Positions 31,004 to 37,271 of a stretch of DNA of 64,000 bases are shown piece by piece. The stretch's first letter is position 1. Each line of letters opens with the position of its first letter. A program made the position numbers and the translations under genes. The notes beneath the pieces are model-generated. The model was not told the origin of the DNA. It made no database searches and saw only the letters and a list, made by a program, of their open reading frames with translations. The DNA comes from Chromobacterium haemolyticum (GTDB taxonomy: Bacteria > Pseudomonadota > Gammaproteobacteria > Burkholderiales > Chromobacteriaceae). Where the stretch lies: the NCBI RefSeq assembly GCF_002081825.1, contig NZ_MUKU01000010.1, positions 1 through 64,000 on the forward strand. The letters are read 5' to 3'.

Positions 31004-31245
31004 GATTGCACCTCGCTATTCATGCATTCATCATTCGAGCTGACTGCTACGCTCGTATTGGCGTCCCAGATGTCAGGACGGAGATCGGACAGAAGAAATC
31101 TCGGGTCAGCCTTTACTATGCGGCGGCAGAGGTCGGGGCTTGGCTTCCTGAGGCCTGCGCCACATTGATACAGGTAGACGTGGTCTGTGCCGGCCGCTTC
31201 TGCTAGAGCCTTTCGCTCCTGCGCCGTCATGGTGTTCAGCTTCAT
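31000..31245 (-). CDS. Cro-like repressor (YdaS family)
   Basis: 81 residues with a helix-turn-helix of the YdaS/Cro type (TAQERKALAEAAGTDHVYLY, then CGAGLRKPSPDLCRRIVKAD). It is the first gene of the rightward (minus-strand) early operon, divergent to the repressor genes. I start at 31245, six bases after GGAG; ATG at 31251 would sit directly on the ribosome site. It should bind the shared operators between 31277 and 31340 and turn off the lysogenic genes. Confidence 0.82.
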   Translation of the reverse strand: MKLNTMTAQERKALAEAAGTDHVYLYQCGAGLRKPSPDLCRRIVKADPRFLLSDLRPDIWDANTSVAVSSNDECMNSEVQS

Positions 31246-31276
31246 GCTCATCTCCAGGGTGGTGATGAGGCGATAT

Positions 31277-31340
31277 TAGCAACGTGCAAATGCTAAAGCA
31301 ATAGCAACGTGCGCATGTCTTGGGTCTTAGCAAAATGCTA
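31277..31340. promoter_or_regulatory. OR-like operator region with divergent promoters
   Basis: Three related sites: TAGCAACGTGCAAATGCTA (31277-31295), TAGCAACGTGCGCAT (31302-31316) and TAGCAAAATGCTA (31328-31340). The cro-side promoter has -35 TTGCTT, a 17-base spacer and -10 TAATAT, overlapping the first two sites. The repressor-side promoter has -10 TATAAG at 31339-31344 with no good -35, so it may need activation, like lambda PRM. The gene start at 31351 is where transcription should begin. Confidence 0.7.
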
Positions 31341-31350
31341 TAAGTGCGAT

Positions 31351-31716
31351 ATGAGAGTTGAAGACATCAGACTGGATAATTTGCGGACCTTAGTGACTGA
31401 GATGTCCACCATCGCAGCCGTCGCCCAGGTCGCTGATACATCCCCATCTTATTTGAGCCAGATATTGAACCGTGTGCCGTCGCGTACAGGTAAGCCGCGT
31501 GATGTTGGCCCGGATTTGGCCAGGAAGCTGGAGCAGGGCTGCGGCAAGCCAATGGGCTGGATGGATCACCCTCATCCTATAGGCAGTGGTGGCCAGGTGC
31601 AGCGAATTGAAGCCAGTTCTCTGGAGGAGCTCGCCAGCATATTGGGTGAGCTGGAGACAAACACCCTGCACAAGCTCATAACCGATGCACTGGCCCAGCA
31701 CGCCAAGAAGGTGTAA
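31351..31716 (+). CDS. short phage repressor, paralogue 1
   Basis: 121 residues. The N-terminal half (NLRTLVTEMSTIAAVAQVAD, then TSPSYLSQILNR) is a helix-turn-helix of the phage repressor type, followed by LARKLEQGCGKPMGWMDHPH, a motif usual between the DNA-binding and protease parts of CI-like repressors. The S24 protease domain is missing: only about 45 residues follow. RecA-driven self-cleavage is therefore not possible in the classical way. The start at 31351 is expected to be leaderless. It overlaps a close paralogue by one base. Confidence 0.75.
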   Translation: MRVEDIRLDNLRTLVTEMSTIAAVAQVADTSPSYLSQILNRVPSRTGKPRDVGPDLARKLEQGCGKPMGWMDHPHPIGSGGQVQRIEASSLEELASILGELETNTLHKLITDALAQHAKKV

Positions 31717-32081
31717 TGAAGGTTGAAGATGTAAGACTTGAAAACCTCCGGGCTTTGGTGGTTGAGCGATCTACTATTGCTGCTGTCGCACAAGTTTCAG
31801 ATACATCACCTGCCTATCTATCCCATATCCTGAACGGTGTGCCCCTTCCGAGCGGGCGCCCGCGCGGTGTGGGGCATACACTTGCCAGGAAGTTGGAGCA
31901 AGGTTGCGGCAAACCAACTGGATGGATGGATCGCCCTCATCCAATATGTGCCGACGGCCGGGAATTAAAAATAGAGGCTCGTTCTATGGAGGAGTTGGCC
32001 CATATCCTTGCTGAGTTGGAGGCAGAGACGTTTCTCAATCTGATTCGCGAAACGTTGATACTTCGCGACAAGAATGCTTAA
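31716..32081 (+). CDS. short phage repressor, paralogue 2
   Basis: 121 residues and about 64% identical to the previous product by hand alignment over the full length without gaps (77 of 121). The same helix-turn-helix (STIAAVAQVSDTSPAYLSHI) and the same LARKLEQGCGKPTGWMDRPH motif are present. TAATG overlap shows coupled translation. It arose by tandem duplication; the recognition helix differs at Q/H and R/G positions, so the two could bind different operators or form heterodimers. A terminator follows. Confidence 0.75.
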   Translation: MKVEDVRLENLRALVVERSTIAAVAQVSDTSPAYLSHILNGVPLPSGRPRGVGHTLARKLEQGCGKPTGWMDRPHPICADGRELKIEARSMEELAHILAELEAETFLNLIRETLILRDKNA

Positions 32082-32103
32082 TGGCGCCTCCCGGCGCCAT
32101 TTA
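32080..32103 (+). terminator. terminator between repressor genes and the 65-residue gene
   Basis: AATGGCGCC/GGCGCCATT stem (32080-32088 with 32093-32101) between convergent genes; usable in both directions, though T-runs are short. Confidence 0.7.
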
Positions 32104-32301
32104 TCACGAGAAGAACTTCAGGATTTTTCCCACCTCTCCATCCGCGCTGCTCAAGCGCAACTTCCCTGATGGAAGGATCTGAACCAGCAGCTGGGCGATA
32201 GGTCCCTCTTCGTCGTTCGCGTCCACGATTGCCTTGAAGTGATGGCAGTTTGTCGCGTGGATGCAGGGGTGATTCGTGTTGCTACTTTTACCGCATTGCA
32301 T
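32104..32301 (-). CDS. 65-residue orphan protein next to the LuxR gene
   Basis: MQCGKSSNTNHPCIHATNCH begins the product, a Cys/His-rich start that could bind metal, followed by a small alpha/beta segment (GPIAQLLVQILPSGKLRLSS). No family is known to me. A GGAG ribosome site lies eight bases before the ATG at 32301. It lies on the same strand downstream of luxR; a 17-base palindrome sits about 97 bases upstream of the start. By place it is a candidate target of the LuxR protein and could act on the neighbouring repressors; both are inference. Confidence 0.55.
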   Translation of the reverse strand: MQCGKSSNTNHPCIHATNCHHFKAIVDANDEEGPIAQLLVQILPSGKLRLSSADGEVGKILKFFS

Positions 32302-32397
32302 TTCTTACTCCGTTTCTTCGTCGAGCGTAGGGCCTGTCATTTGTCACTATGTTGTTGTGTTGTGACGATATTTTCCCATTTGACGGAGTTCAGTGTC

Positions 32398-32414
32398 ACT
32401 TCCCTATGGGAAGT
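32398..32414. promoter_or_regulatory. palindrome upstream of the orphan gene, possible LuxR site
   Basis: ACTTCCCTATGGGAAGT, a near-perfect dyad of 17 bases. With a -10-like AAATAT on the minus strand at 32368-32373, its centre is about 45 bases before the inferred transcription start, close to where lux boxes lie. A second copy, ACTTCCATTTGGGAAGT (15 of 17 equal), is at 32647-32663 inside luxR. Binding by LuxR is a hypothesis. Confidence 0.45.
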
Positions 32415-32471
32415 CAAAACTGTACACAGTATTTCTACGTATTTTTGAAGTAAGTATTTAAGAGATATGAG

Positions 32472-33230
32472 CTATTCACATGCACCAATCTTGAACATCA
32501 ATTGTTCTATAGTGTTGGCGGAATAACGGTCCATGAGCTGGTTTATGTGGTAATCCACGCCTTTTCTCGTCATGCCTAATTCTAATGCTATCTCGTCTTT
32601 TTTTAATCCCTTGTGACAATACAGTTCTATTAGTGTTTGCTGAATTACTTCCATTTGGGAAGTTTTCCTGTTTGAAGCAAAAACTCTATAGGCAACGTCC
32701 ACTAGATCCGGCATTAGGACTTCCAGCAAATCGCGAGTCTCCCGGTCGTCCTCTATCTCTTTCCCTATCATCGACAGAATCACGCGGCAGTCTTGCCACT
32801 CGCCAATGAATGACAGACCGTATTGCATCTGGTTTTCTTTGACTGCCCGTATGAACTGCTCGTCAAGTTTTGTCCGGGGCTCCAGCGTCGTCAGCATCGG
32901 CGACCACGGAAATACGGCGCCGGCTGGGCCGTAGGCAACAGGGTCAACGCGATGGAACTGGTTTGCTGAGTACGTTGCGATCCAGGCTTTGGGCCATCCG
33001 AGGTTTATGTTCAGCGCTTTGTCGAACCCTTGGTCGCCGAAGAACGCCACCAAGATGAGCGGTACTCCGCCGGCGGCCGCGCGCACCAGGGCTAGGGCCG
33101 CTTCAAGATCGTGCGCAGTTCGTACCTTGATTAGCACCCGCCTGAGCACCGCTACGTCGTGTACCACGGCGCCAGTCCGCTGCCTGAAAAGCTCGACGGC
33201 CTCCGGCAGGTTTGAAAGCGTTATCTGCAT
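32472..33230 (-). CDS. prophage-encoded LuxR-type quorum-sensing receptor
   Basis: 252 residues. The N-terminal autoinducer-binding domain has W83, Y87, D96, P97, W109 and the Gly pair 138/143, in WIATYSANQFHRVDPVAYG and PWS, matching the six ligand-pocket residues conserved in TraR/LuxR. The C-terminal helix-turn-helix (about 205-250) has KKDEIALELGMTRKGVDYHI. No luxI-type synthase is in the window, so it is a solo receptor, probably sensing a host acyl-homoserine lactone. The start at 33230 follows AGGAGG. An operator-like AGCAACGTGCG (33334-33344) lies upstream, so the phage repressors may control it. Confidence 0.88.
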   Translation of the reverse strand: MQITLSNLPEAVELFRQRTGAVVHDVAVLRRVLIKVRTAHDLEAALALVRAAAGGVPLILVAFFGDQGFDKALNINLGWPKAWIATYSANQFHRVDPVAYGPAGAVFPWSPMLTTLEPRTKLDEQFIRAVKENQMQYGLSFIGEWQDCRVILSMIGKEIEDDRETRDLLEVLMPDLVDVAYRVFASNRKTSQMEVIQQTLIELYCHKGLKKDEIALELGMTRKGVDYHINQLMDRYSANTIEQLMFKIGACE

Positions 33231-33333
33231 TAAGACCTCCTCATTGTTCACATTAGGCCATTTTGAGGCGGCCTTTGTGTCTCCGAACAGCTCACATGTC
33301 TCCCTTCTTCCTATTTAGATACCCAGTTTGCAG

Positions 33334-33426
33334 AGCAACGTGCGATTGGTCGCACGACAAAAAAGCAACATTGCCAATGAAAATTAGCTCGTTGCTATTG
33401 CATGAACATTCGCTCGTTGCTATTGT
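33334..33426. promoter_or_regulatory. OL-like operators and PL-like promoter
   Basis: AGCAACGTGCG at 33334-33344 is identical to part of the second site near cro. GCTCGTTGCTATTG occurs twice, at 33387-33400 and 33412-33425; its complement CAATAGCAACGAGC differs by one base from 31299-31312. A plus promoter TTGCAT (33398-33403), 17-base spacer, TATTGT (33421-33426) is overlapped by these two copies. This matches lambda OL/PL in place and logic. The first site could also control luxR on the other strand. Confidence 0.65.
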
Positions 33427-33432
33427 TCGGTC

Positions 33433-33812
33433 ACCAGCCCAGCACACCGGGCGCCGATCCTTAACAACACGCAGAGATAGCAGCCGATACCCGCCATTAG
33501 GCGGCCCTAGGCCCGGCCTCAGTAGTAAGCCCCGCGCCGGTAAAGCGGGAGCAAGCCAGGTGAAGCAATCACCTGTGACCAGTGGACGAAGGCGCGATAG
33601 CCGGAGAATGAAACTGGAAGACGCCCAGCCCCAGGTGGCGAGTAACGGGGGCCGAGTTGTACAAGCCGCTTCGCGAGAGGCGGCACATTGAAGCGGAATG
33701 CGCAGGCTGATGCGCGACTAGAAGGGTGGCCGGCGGTGTCCGATCCGCCGCGAGATTTTCCACCTGGAAGGAACAATGCCGGAGATCACAGCACCGGCCC
33801 GCTTCGATGTGT
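33433..33812 (+). ncRNA. putative structured leader RNA of the PL-like operon
   Basis: No convincing gene fits this 380-base stretch, but it holds many strong helices: CCGCC/GGCGG (33491-33504), CAGGTGA/TCACCTG (33557-33575), GCCGCTTC-GCGA-GAGGCGGC (33665-33684, a GNRA tetraloop), and an 11-pair helix (33686-33696 with 33799-33809, one G-U) enclosing hairpins at 33700-33715, 33731-33750 and 33778-33798. The outer helix ends two bases before the GAGGAG site of the next gene. It could be a cis-acting leader (antitermination or translation control) or a separate RNA. I do not recognise a known family. Confidence 0.6.
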
Positions 33813-33824
33813 GAGGAGAGACAA

Positions 33825-34169
33825 ATGGGCGACATCGATTATTGGAAGGAGTGCATCCAACTGGGTGCGGAAGATTGCGATTTGACGTTGACAGACGAGC
33901 AACTGGAATGTCTGGCAGATAGCGTTAGTGGCGGCCATGAGAATTACGGCATGGCCTTTTACTCTCCACCTTCAAGCGATCGTATTTCCGACATCGAGCG
34001 AGAGTGGAAAGGGAAATTCGACAGGCTGCAGTCTGAGTTTGACGAATACAAACGTGATGCAGAAACGGCAGTCAAGAGAGCCCTGCGTCAGCACAGTGAT
34101 GCGAATGTGACGATCGGAGAGTGTGGCGAGGTTCTGCGCCATGACGGCAGGACGACAATTTTGCAGTAG
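33825..34169 (+). CDS. phage protein with HENYGMA motif, first gene of the PL-like operon
   Basis: 114 residues. The N-terminal half (MGDIDYWKECIQLGAEDCDL, then DEQLECLADSVSGGHENYGM) matches, from memory, a group of phage early proteins carrying an H-E-N-Y-G-M-A motif; the C-terminal half is a coiled coil (DIEREWKGKFDRLQSEFDEY). Function unknown. It is the first gene behind the structured leader and has a GAGGAG site seven bases from the start at 33825. As first early gene it might be a regulator or a host take-over factor; that is inference. Confidence 0.7.
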   Translation: MGDIDYWKECIQLGAEDCDLTLTDEQLECLADSVSGGHENYGMAFYSPPSSDRISDIEREWKGKFDRLQSEFDEYKRDAETAVKRALRQHSDANVTIGECGEVLRHDGRTTILQ

Positions 34170-34247
34170 CAGCAAACAGGCGAGAGCGGCCTGACCCAAC
34201 GGCTTCAGGGGCCAGCGTGGCCCACCAGTTTCCCCCGCAGTACCTTG

Positions 34248-34284
34248 GCCGCCCGCGCTCACCCCAGCCGGGCGGCTTCTTTTT
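34248..34284 (+). terminator. terminator within the PL-like operon
   Basis: GCCGCCCG/CGGGCGGC stem (34248-34255 with 34269-34276) followed by TTCTTTTT, between the first gene and the rest of the operon. Read-through would be needed to reach the recombination genes. Confidence 0.85.
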
Positions 34285-34296
34285 GGAGGTCACAGC

Positions 34297-34428
34297 ATGC
34301 CGCACTTCATGATCGGCTGGCTCAGCGACGCCCAGGCGCAGCAGTTGCGCGCCAACGGCGAGTGTTTGCGCTTCATGTGGTTCAGCCGCCGAGGTACACC
34401 GGTTCACCAAGTCGTGAGGGCGCGATGA
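34297..34428 (+). CDS. 43-residue hypothetical protein
   Basis: MPHFMIGWLSDAQAQQLRAN starts a small product ending in an Arg-rich tail (VHQVVRAR). GGAGG lies seven bases before the ATG, and the stop overlaps the next ATG as ATGA. These signals make expression likely. No family is recognised; the sequence could fold as a helix plus hairpin. It is the first of four tightly packed small genes behind a terminator. Confidence 0.6.
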   Translation: MPHFMIGWLSDAQAQQLRANGECLRFMWFSRRGTPVHQVVRAR

Positions 34429-34502
34429 GCTACGCCCTTCAAACCATCGCCATCGGCGCGGCCATCGTGCTGCTGCTGGCGCTGCAACCTTTTTGGAGTT
34501 GA
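34425..34502 (+). CDS. 25-residue single-pass membrane peptide
   Basis: The product is almost entirely one membrane segment: MSYALQTIAIGAAIVLLLAL then QPFWS. It starts in ATGA overlap with the previous gene, with no separate ribosome site. Peptides of this kind in phage early operons often act on host membrane proteins or block superinfection; no function can be assigned here. Being so short it would be missed by most gene finders. Confidence 0.5.
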   Translation: MSYALQTIAIGAAIVLLLALQPFWS

Positions 34503-34507
34503 TCACC

Positions 34508-34870
34508 ATGAGCCTGCAAAACCTGTCTTGCAAAGTGCTTGCCGACTTGGGTCGGCACGGTGCCGCGATGGCGGCGGAAGAGATGGACCATCTTGCTGTT
34601 GAGCATGAGACCGACCTGATGCTCGCCGATCCCGATTGCTGCCGTGCGATGGGCGAGCGGTTTTTCCAAGAGATGTATGAGAGCGGCCGCCCGGAAGCGC
34701 TGGAAGCCTTGTACCTGTTCCTGGGGCAAGACCTGCTGCGCAAGGTGTTTGACTGCTGCCCGATGGGTGAGCAGCTGCAGCCGCTTGTCGCCGCAGTGCG
34801 CACCTTCAACACGGCTGCGGCGCGCGACCAGATGGACGGCCGGGCCGACGATGAACGGGAGGCTGCGTGA
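34508..34870 (+). CDS. hypothetical early protein
   Basis: 120 residues, helical and Cys/Met-rich (MSLQNLSCKVLADLGRHGAA..., DPDCCRAMGERFFQEM, KVFDCCPMGEQLQPL). No domain recognised. The start at 34508 has GGAG about ten bases upstream; the upstream in-frame ATG at 34493 lies within the previous gene. It ends overlapping a GTG start. Similar helical proteins are found beside phage exonuclease/RecT cassettes, but I know no function. Confidence 0.6.
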   Translation: MSLQNLSCKVLADLGRHGAAMAAEEMDHLAVEHETDLMLADPDCCRAMGERFFQEMYESGRPEALEALYLFLGQDLLRKVFDCCPMGEQLQPLVAAVRTFNTAAARDQMDGRADDEREAA

Positions 34871-35058
34871 TCGGCCACAACACCGAGCTGCGCGACTTCA
34901 TCAAGATCGCCCAGGGCGCCAGGGCCAGCGAGCTCGTCCCCAAGGTGCGCAGCAAGCCAGAAACCCCGGAACACCGCCGCCGGCGCGGCGACTACTGGCA
35001 GCGCCAGCTGGAGCGTGAGCTCGCCGGAGAAGACCCAATCAACGACAAGGCCGCCTGA
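34867..35058 (+). CDS. hypothetical basic 63-residue protein
   Basis: Starts with GTG (34867) overlapping the previous stop as GTGA. The product (MIGHNTELRDFIKIAQGARA...) is rich in Arg, Glu and Lys, with a central HRRRRGDYWQRQLERELAGE stretch, and is probably helical. No family recognised. The stop codon lies in the stem of a terminator, which closes this group of small genes just before the exonuclease. Confidence 0.55.
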   Translation: MIGHNTELRDFIKIAQGARASELVPKVRSKPETPEHRRRRGDYWQRQLERELAGEDPINDKAA

Positions 35059-35070
35059 GCGGCCTTTTTT
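35048..35070 (+). terminator. terminator before the exonuclease gene
   Basis: AAGGCCGC/GCGGCCTT stem with six Ts. A third stop signal in this operon, again implying regulated read-through or a promoter just downstream. Confidence 0.85.
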
Positions 35071-35094
35071 ACGCCCACATGGCGAGGAGTAACC

Positions 35095-36036
35095 ATGACT
35101 GCAATCTCGCGCGACGAATGGCTCGCACTGCGCAACACCGGCATCGGCGGCAGCGACGCCGGCACGGTGCTGGGTGTGAACCGCTACAAGCAGCCGCTGC
35201 AGCTCTACAAGGAGAAGCGCGGAGAGATCGAGGCTGACGACTTGAGCGACAAGCTGGCCGTCCGGATAGGCAACGGGCTGGAAGACTATGTCGCCCAGCT
35301 CTACAGCGAGGAAACCGGGCGCAGGGTTGAGCGCTGCTCGACGATGCTTCGCCATCCGGAACATCCGTGGATGCTCGGTAATCTGGACCGTCTGGTATGG
35401 GAAGGGGATAAGCGGCCACAGCACAAGGGCCAGATCCGCACGCGCCACATTCTGGAGTGCAAAACCACGCTGAGCCGCTTCATCGATTCCGATGCATGGG
35501 GGCCATCAGGGACCGACCAAGTTCCCATCCATTATCTGGCGCAGTGCCAGCACTACATGGCAGTGACCGGCGCCGAGCTGTGCGACCTGGCGGTGCTGAT
35601 GTCGGGCCCGGATTTTCGGATTTACCAGATCAAGCGCGATGACGACTTGATCGCCAACATGGTTGAACACGAAGCGGCGTTCTGGGACCGCGTCCAAACA
35701 GGCAAGGCGCCTGAACTGGATTGTGATCACGCGACCACGCCCGATCTGCTTGCAAAGCTATACCCGGGGACGAACGGCGAGGAAATAGCCCTGCCGGACA
35801 GTGCCGCTCACTGGAAGGCAGTCATGGACGAGGCGAACGAGCAGAAAAAGCTGTACGAGGCCGTCGCCACCGGTGCAAAGAACCACTTATTGGCTCAGAT
35901 GGGAGAGGCCGCCGTCGGCAAGCTGCCGGACGGCTCGCAGTTCACCCGCAAGGCCATCTCCCGCGGTTCATACACAGTTGACGCCGTGACCTATATCGAT
36001 TTCCGCCACAAGAAGGCGAAGGAGCAAGCAGCATGA
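35095..36036 (+). CDS. phage recombination exonuclease (YqaJ/lambda Exo family)
   Basis: 313 residues. WLALRNTGIGGSDAGTVLGV is the usual first motif of YqaJ-type nucleases. The active site of the PD-(D/E)xK fold is spread over GNGLEDYVAQLY, MLGNLDRLVW and ILECKTT (E-x-K). It resects double-stranded ends 5' to 3' so that RecT can anneal the strands. The gene overlaps recT by four bases, the usual pairing. GAGGAG lies before the start at 35095. Confidence 0.93.
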   Translation: MTAISRDEWLALRNTGIGGSDAGTVLGVNRYKQPLQLYKEKRGEIEADDLSDKLAVRIGNGLEDYVAQLYSEETGRRVERCSTMLRHPEHPWMLGNLDRLVWEGDKRPQHKGQIRTRHILECKTTLSRFIDSDAWGPSGTDQVPIHYLAQCQHYMAVTGAELCDLAVLMSGPDFRIYQIKRDDDLIANMVEHEAAFWDRVQTGKAPELDCDHATTPDLLAKLYPGTNGEEIALPDSAAHWKAVMDEANEQKKLYEAVATGAKNHLLAQMGEAAVGKLPDGSQFTRKAISRGSYTVDAVTYIDFRHKKAKEQAA

Positions 36037-37037
36037 CCACCGCAACCCGAACCGACCAACTCAAGGCCAGGCTGACAGGCCAAGTGGCCACCGCCGCAGA
36101 CAAGCCCAAGACGCTGGCCGGCCTGCTGTCCGATCCCAAGATCAAAAACCAGATGGCCCTGGCGCTGCCGAAGCACCTGAACGCTGACCGCCTGGCACGC
36201 ATCGCGCTCACCGAGATTCGCAAAGTGCCGGCGCTGGCCAAGTGCAATCAGGAAAGCTTCCTCGGCGCGGTGATGCAGTGCGCGCAGTTGGGCCTGGAGC
36301 CAGGCAACGCCCTCGGCCACGCCTACCTGCTGCCGTTCGGCAATGGCAAGGCCTCTGACGGCCTGGCCAACGTGCAGTTGATCATTGGCTACCGCGGCAT
36401 GATCGACCTAGCGCGCCGCTCGGGCCAGATCATCAGCATCAGCGCGCACACGGTGCACGAGCAGGACAAGTTCAGCTACCAGCTGGGCTTGGACCCGAAC
36501 ATCATCCACGTGCCAGCCGACAACGAGCGCGGCGAAGTGACCCACGTCTACGCCGTGGCCAAGCTGAAAGATGGCGGCGTCCAGTTCGAAGTTATGAGCC
36601 GGTTCGATGTGGAGAAAGTGCGCAAGACCAGCAAGGCGGCACAAAACGGCCCGTGGGTTTCGCACTGGGAAGAGATGGCGAAGAAGACCGTCTGCCGCCG
36701 GCTGTTCAAGTGGTTGCCGGTGTCGATTGAGCTGCAGACAGCAGTGACGCTGGACGAGCGGGCCGACGCCGGCAAGGACCAGGACAACGCGGCGATCCTC
36801 ACCGGCGAATACAGCGTTGTCGACGATGGCGCGCCAGCGCTGGATGACCAGCCGCAGGGGCAGGGTGCTGCGCCGTCGTTCGATATCGAGGCCTACAAGG
36901 CCAAGATCGCGAAATGCTCGGATATCGACGCCCTCGACATCATGGCCGACGAGTTCAGCGGCATTGCCGACGGCGAGGCCTTCCAGCAGCTGAGCGACCT
37001 GTATCACGCGCGCCGGGCCGAGCTGTTGGGTGATTGA
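36033..37037 (+). CDS. recT: single-strand annealing protein RecT
   Basis: 334 residues. The core (about 30-240) has ALPKHLNADRLARIALTEIR, then SFLGAVMQCAQLGLEPGNAL, GYRGMIDLARRSG and EEMAKKTVCRRLFKWLP, all hallmarks of RecT. It binds single strands made by the exonuclease and pairs them with complementary DNA, serving recombination-dependent replication and repair. The last 90 residues, beyond the core, are acidic and less conserved. ATG 36033 overlaps the exonuclease stop. Confidence 0.95.
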   Translation: MTTATRTDQLKARLTGQVATAADKPKTLAGLLSDPKIKNQMALALPKHLNADRLARIALTEIRKVPALAKCNQESFLGAVMQCAQLGLEPGNALGHAYLLPFGNGKASDGLANVQLIIGYRGMIDLARRSGQIISISAHTVHEQDKFSYQLGLDPNIIHVPADNERGEVTHVYAVAKLKDGGVQFEVMSRFDVEKVRKTSKAAQNGPWVSHWEEMAKKTVCRRLFKWLPVSIELQTAVTLDERADAGKDQDNAAILTGEYSVVDDGAPALDDQPQGQGAAPSFDIEAYKAKIAKCSDIDALDIMADEFSGIADGEAFQQLSDLYHARRAELLGD

Positions 37038-37040
37038 CCC

Positions 37041-37259
37041 ATGAGCCGCGTCATCTCAACGCGGCCGGCAAGCTCGCTCTATACGCCCGACCGGCTGCGC
37101 GATCTTCTCTCAGACGCGGAAACCAACGCCCGCAACGGCAGCGATTGGGACCGCGACTTCATCGAAACCATGCAGGCCCGGCTGAAGCAGTACGGCATGG
37201 GCATGCACATCAGCAGTCTGCAGCGCCATCACTTAGAACGCATTGCCTCCTCAATCTGA
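37041..37259 (+). CDS. hypothetical protein after recT
   Basis: 72 residues (MSRVISTRPASSLYTPDRLR...), probably helical, with a Gly-Met-Gly-Met turn near the end (YGMGMHISSLQRHHLERIA). It starts four bases after recT. No family recognised. Its place in the exo-recT cassette suggests a recombination or replication accessory protein, but nothing in the sequence shows that. Confidence 0.6.
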   Translation: MSRVISTRPASSLYTPDRLRDLLSDAETNARNGSDWDRDFIETMQARLKQYGMGMHISSLQRHHLERIASSI

Positions 37260-37271
37260 AAGGATCACCCC

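Noticed and set aside
31277..33426. CRISPR array
   Set aside because: The repeated AGCAACGTGC units are short, unevenly spaced, occur in both orientations and overlap promoters, so they are operators.
33263..33691. A 142-codon plus frame between luxR and the early operon
   Set aside because: Composition is not protein-like, there is no ribosome site, and it covers operators, promoter and structured RNA.
33433..33812. Group II intron, retron or known giant phage RNA
   Set aside because: No reverse transcriptase, no domain-V-like hairpin with AGC triad and no recognised consensus; kept as an unknown structured leader.
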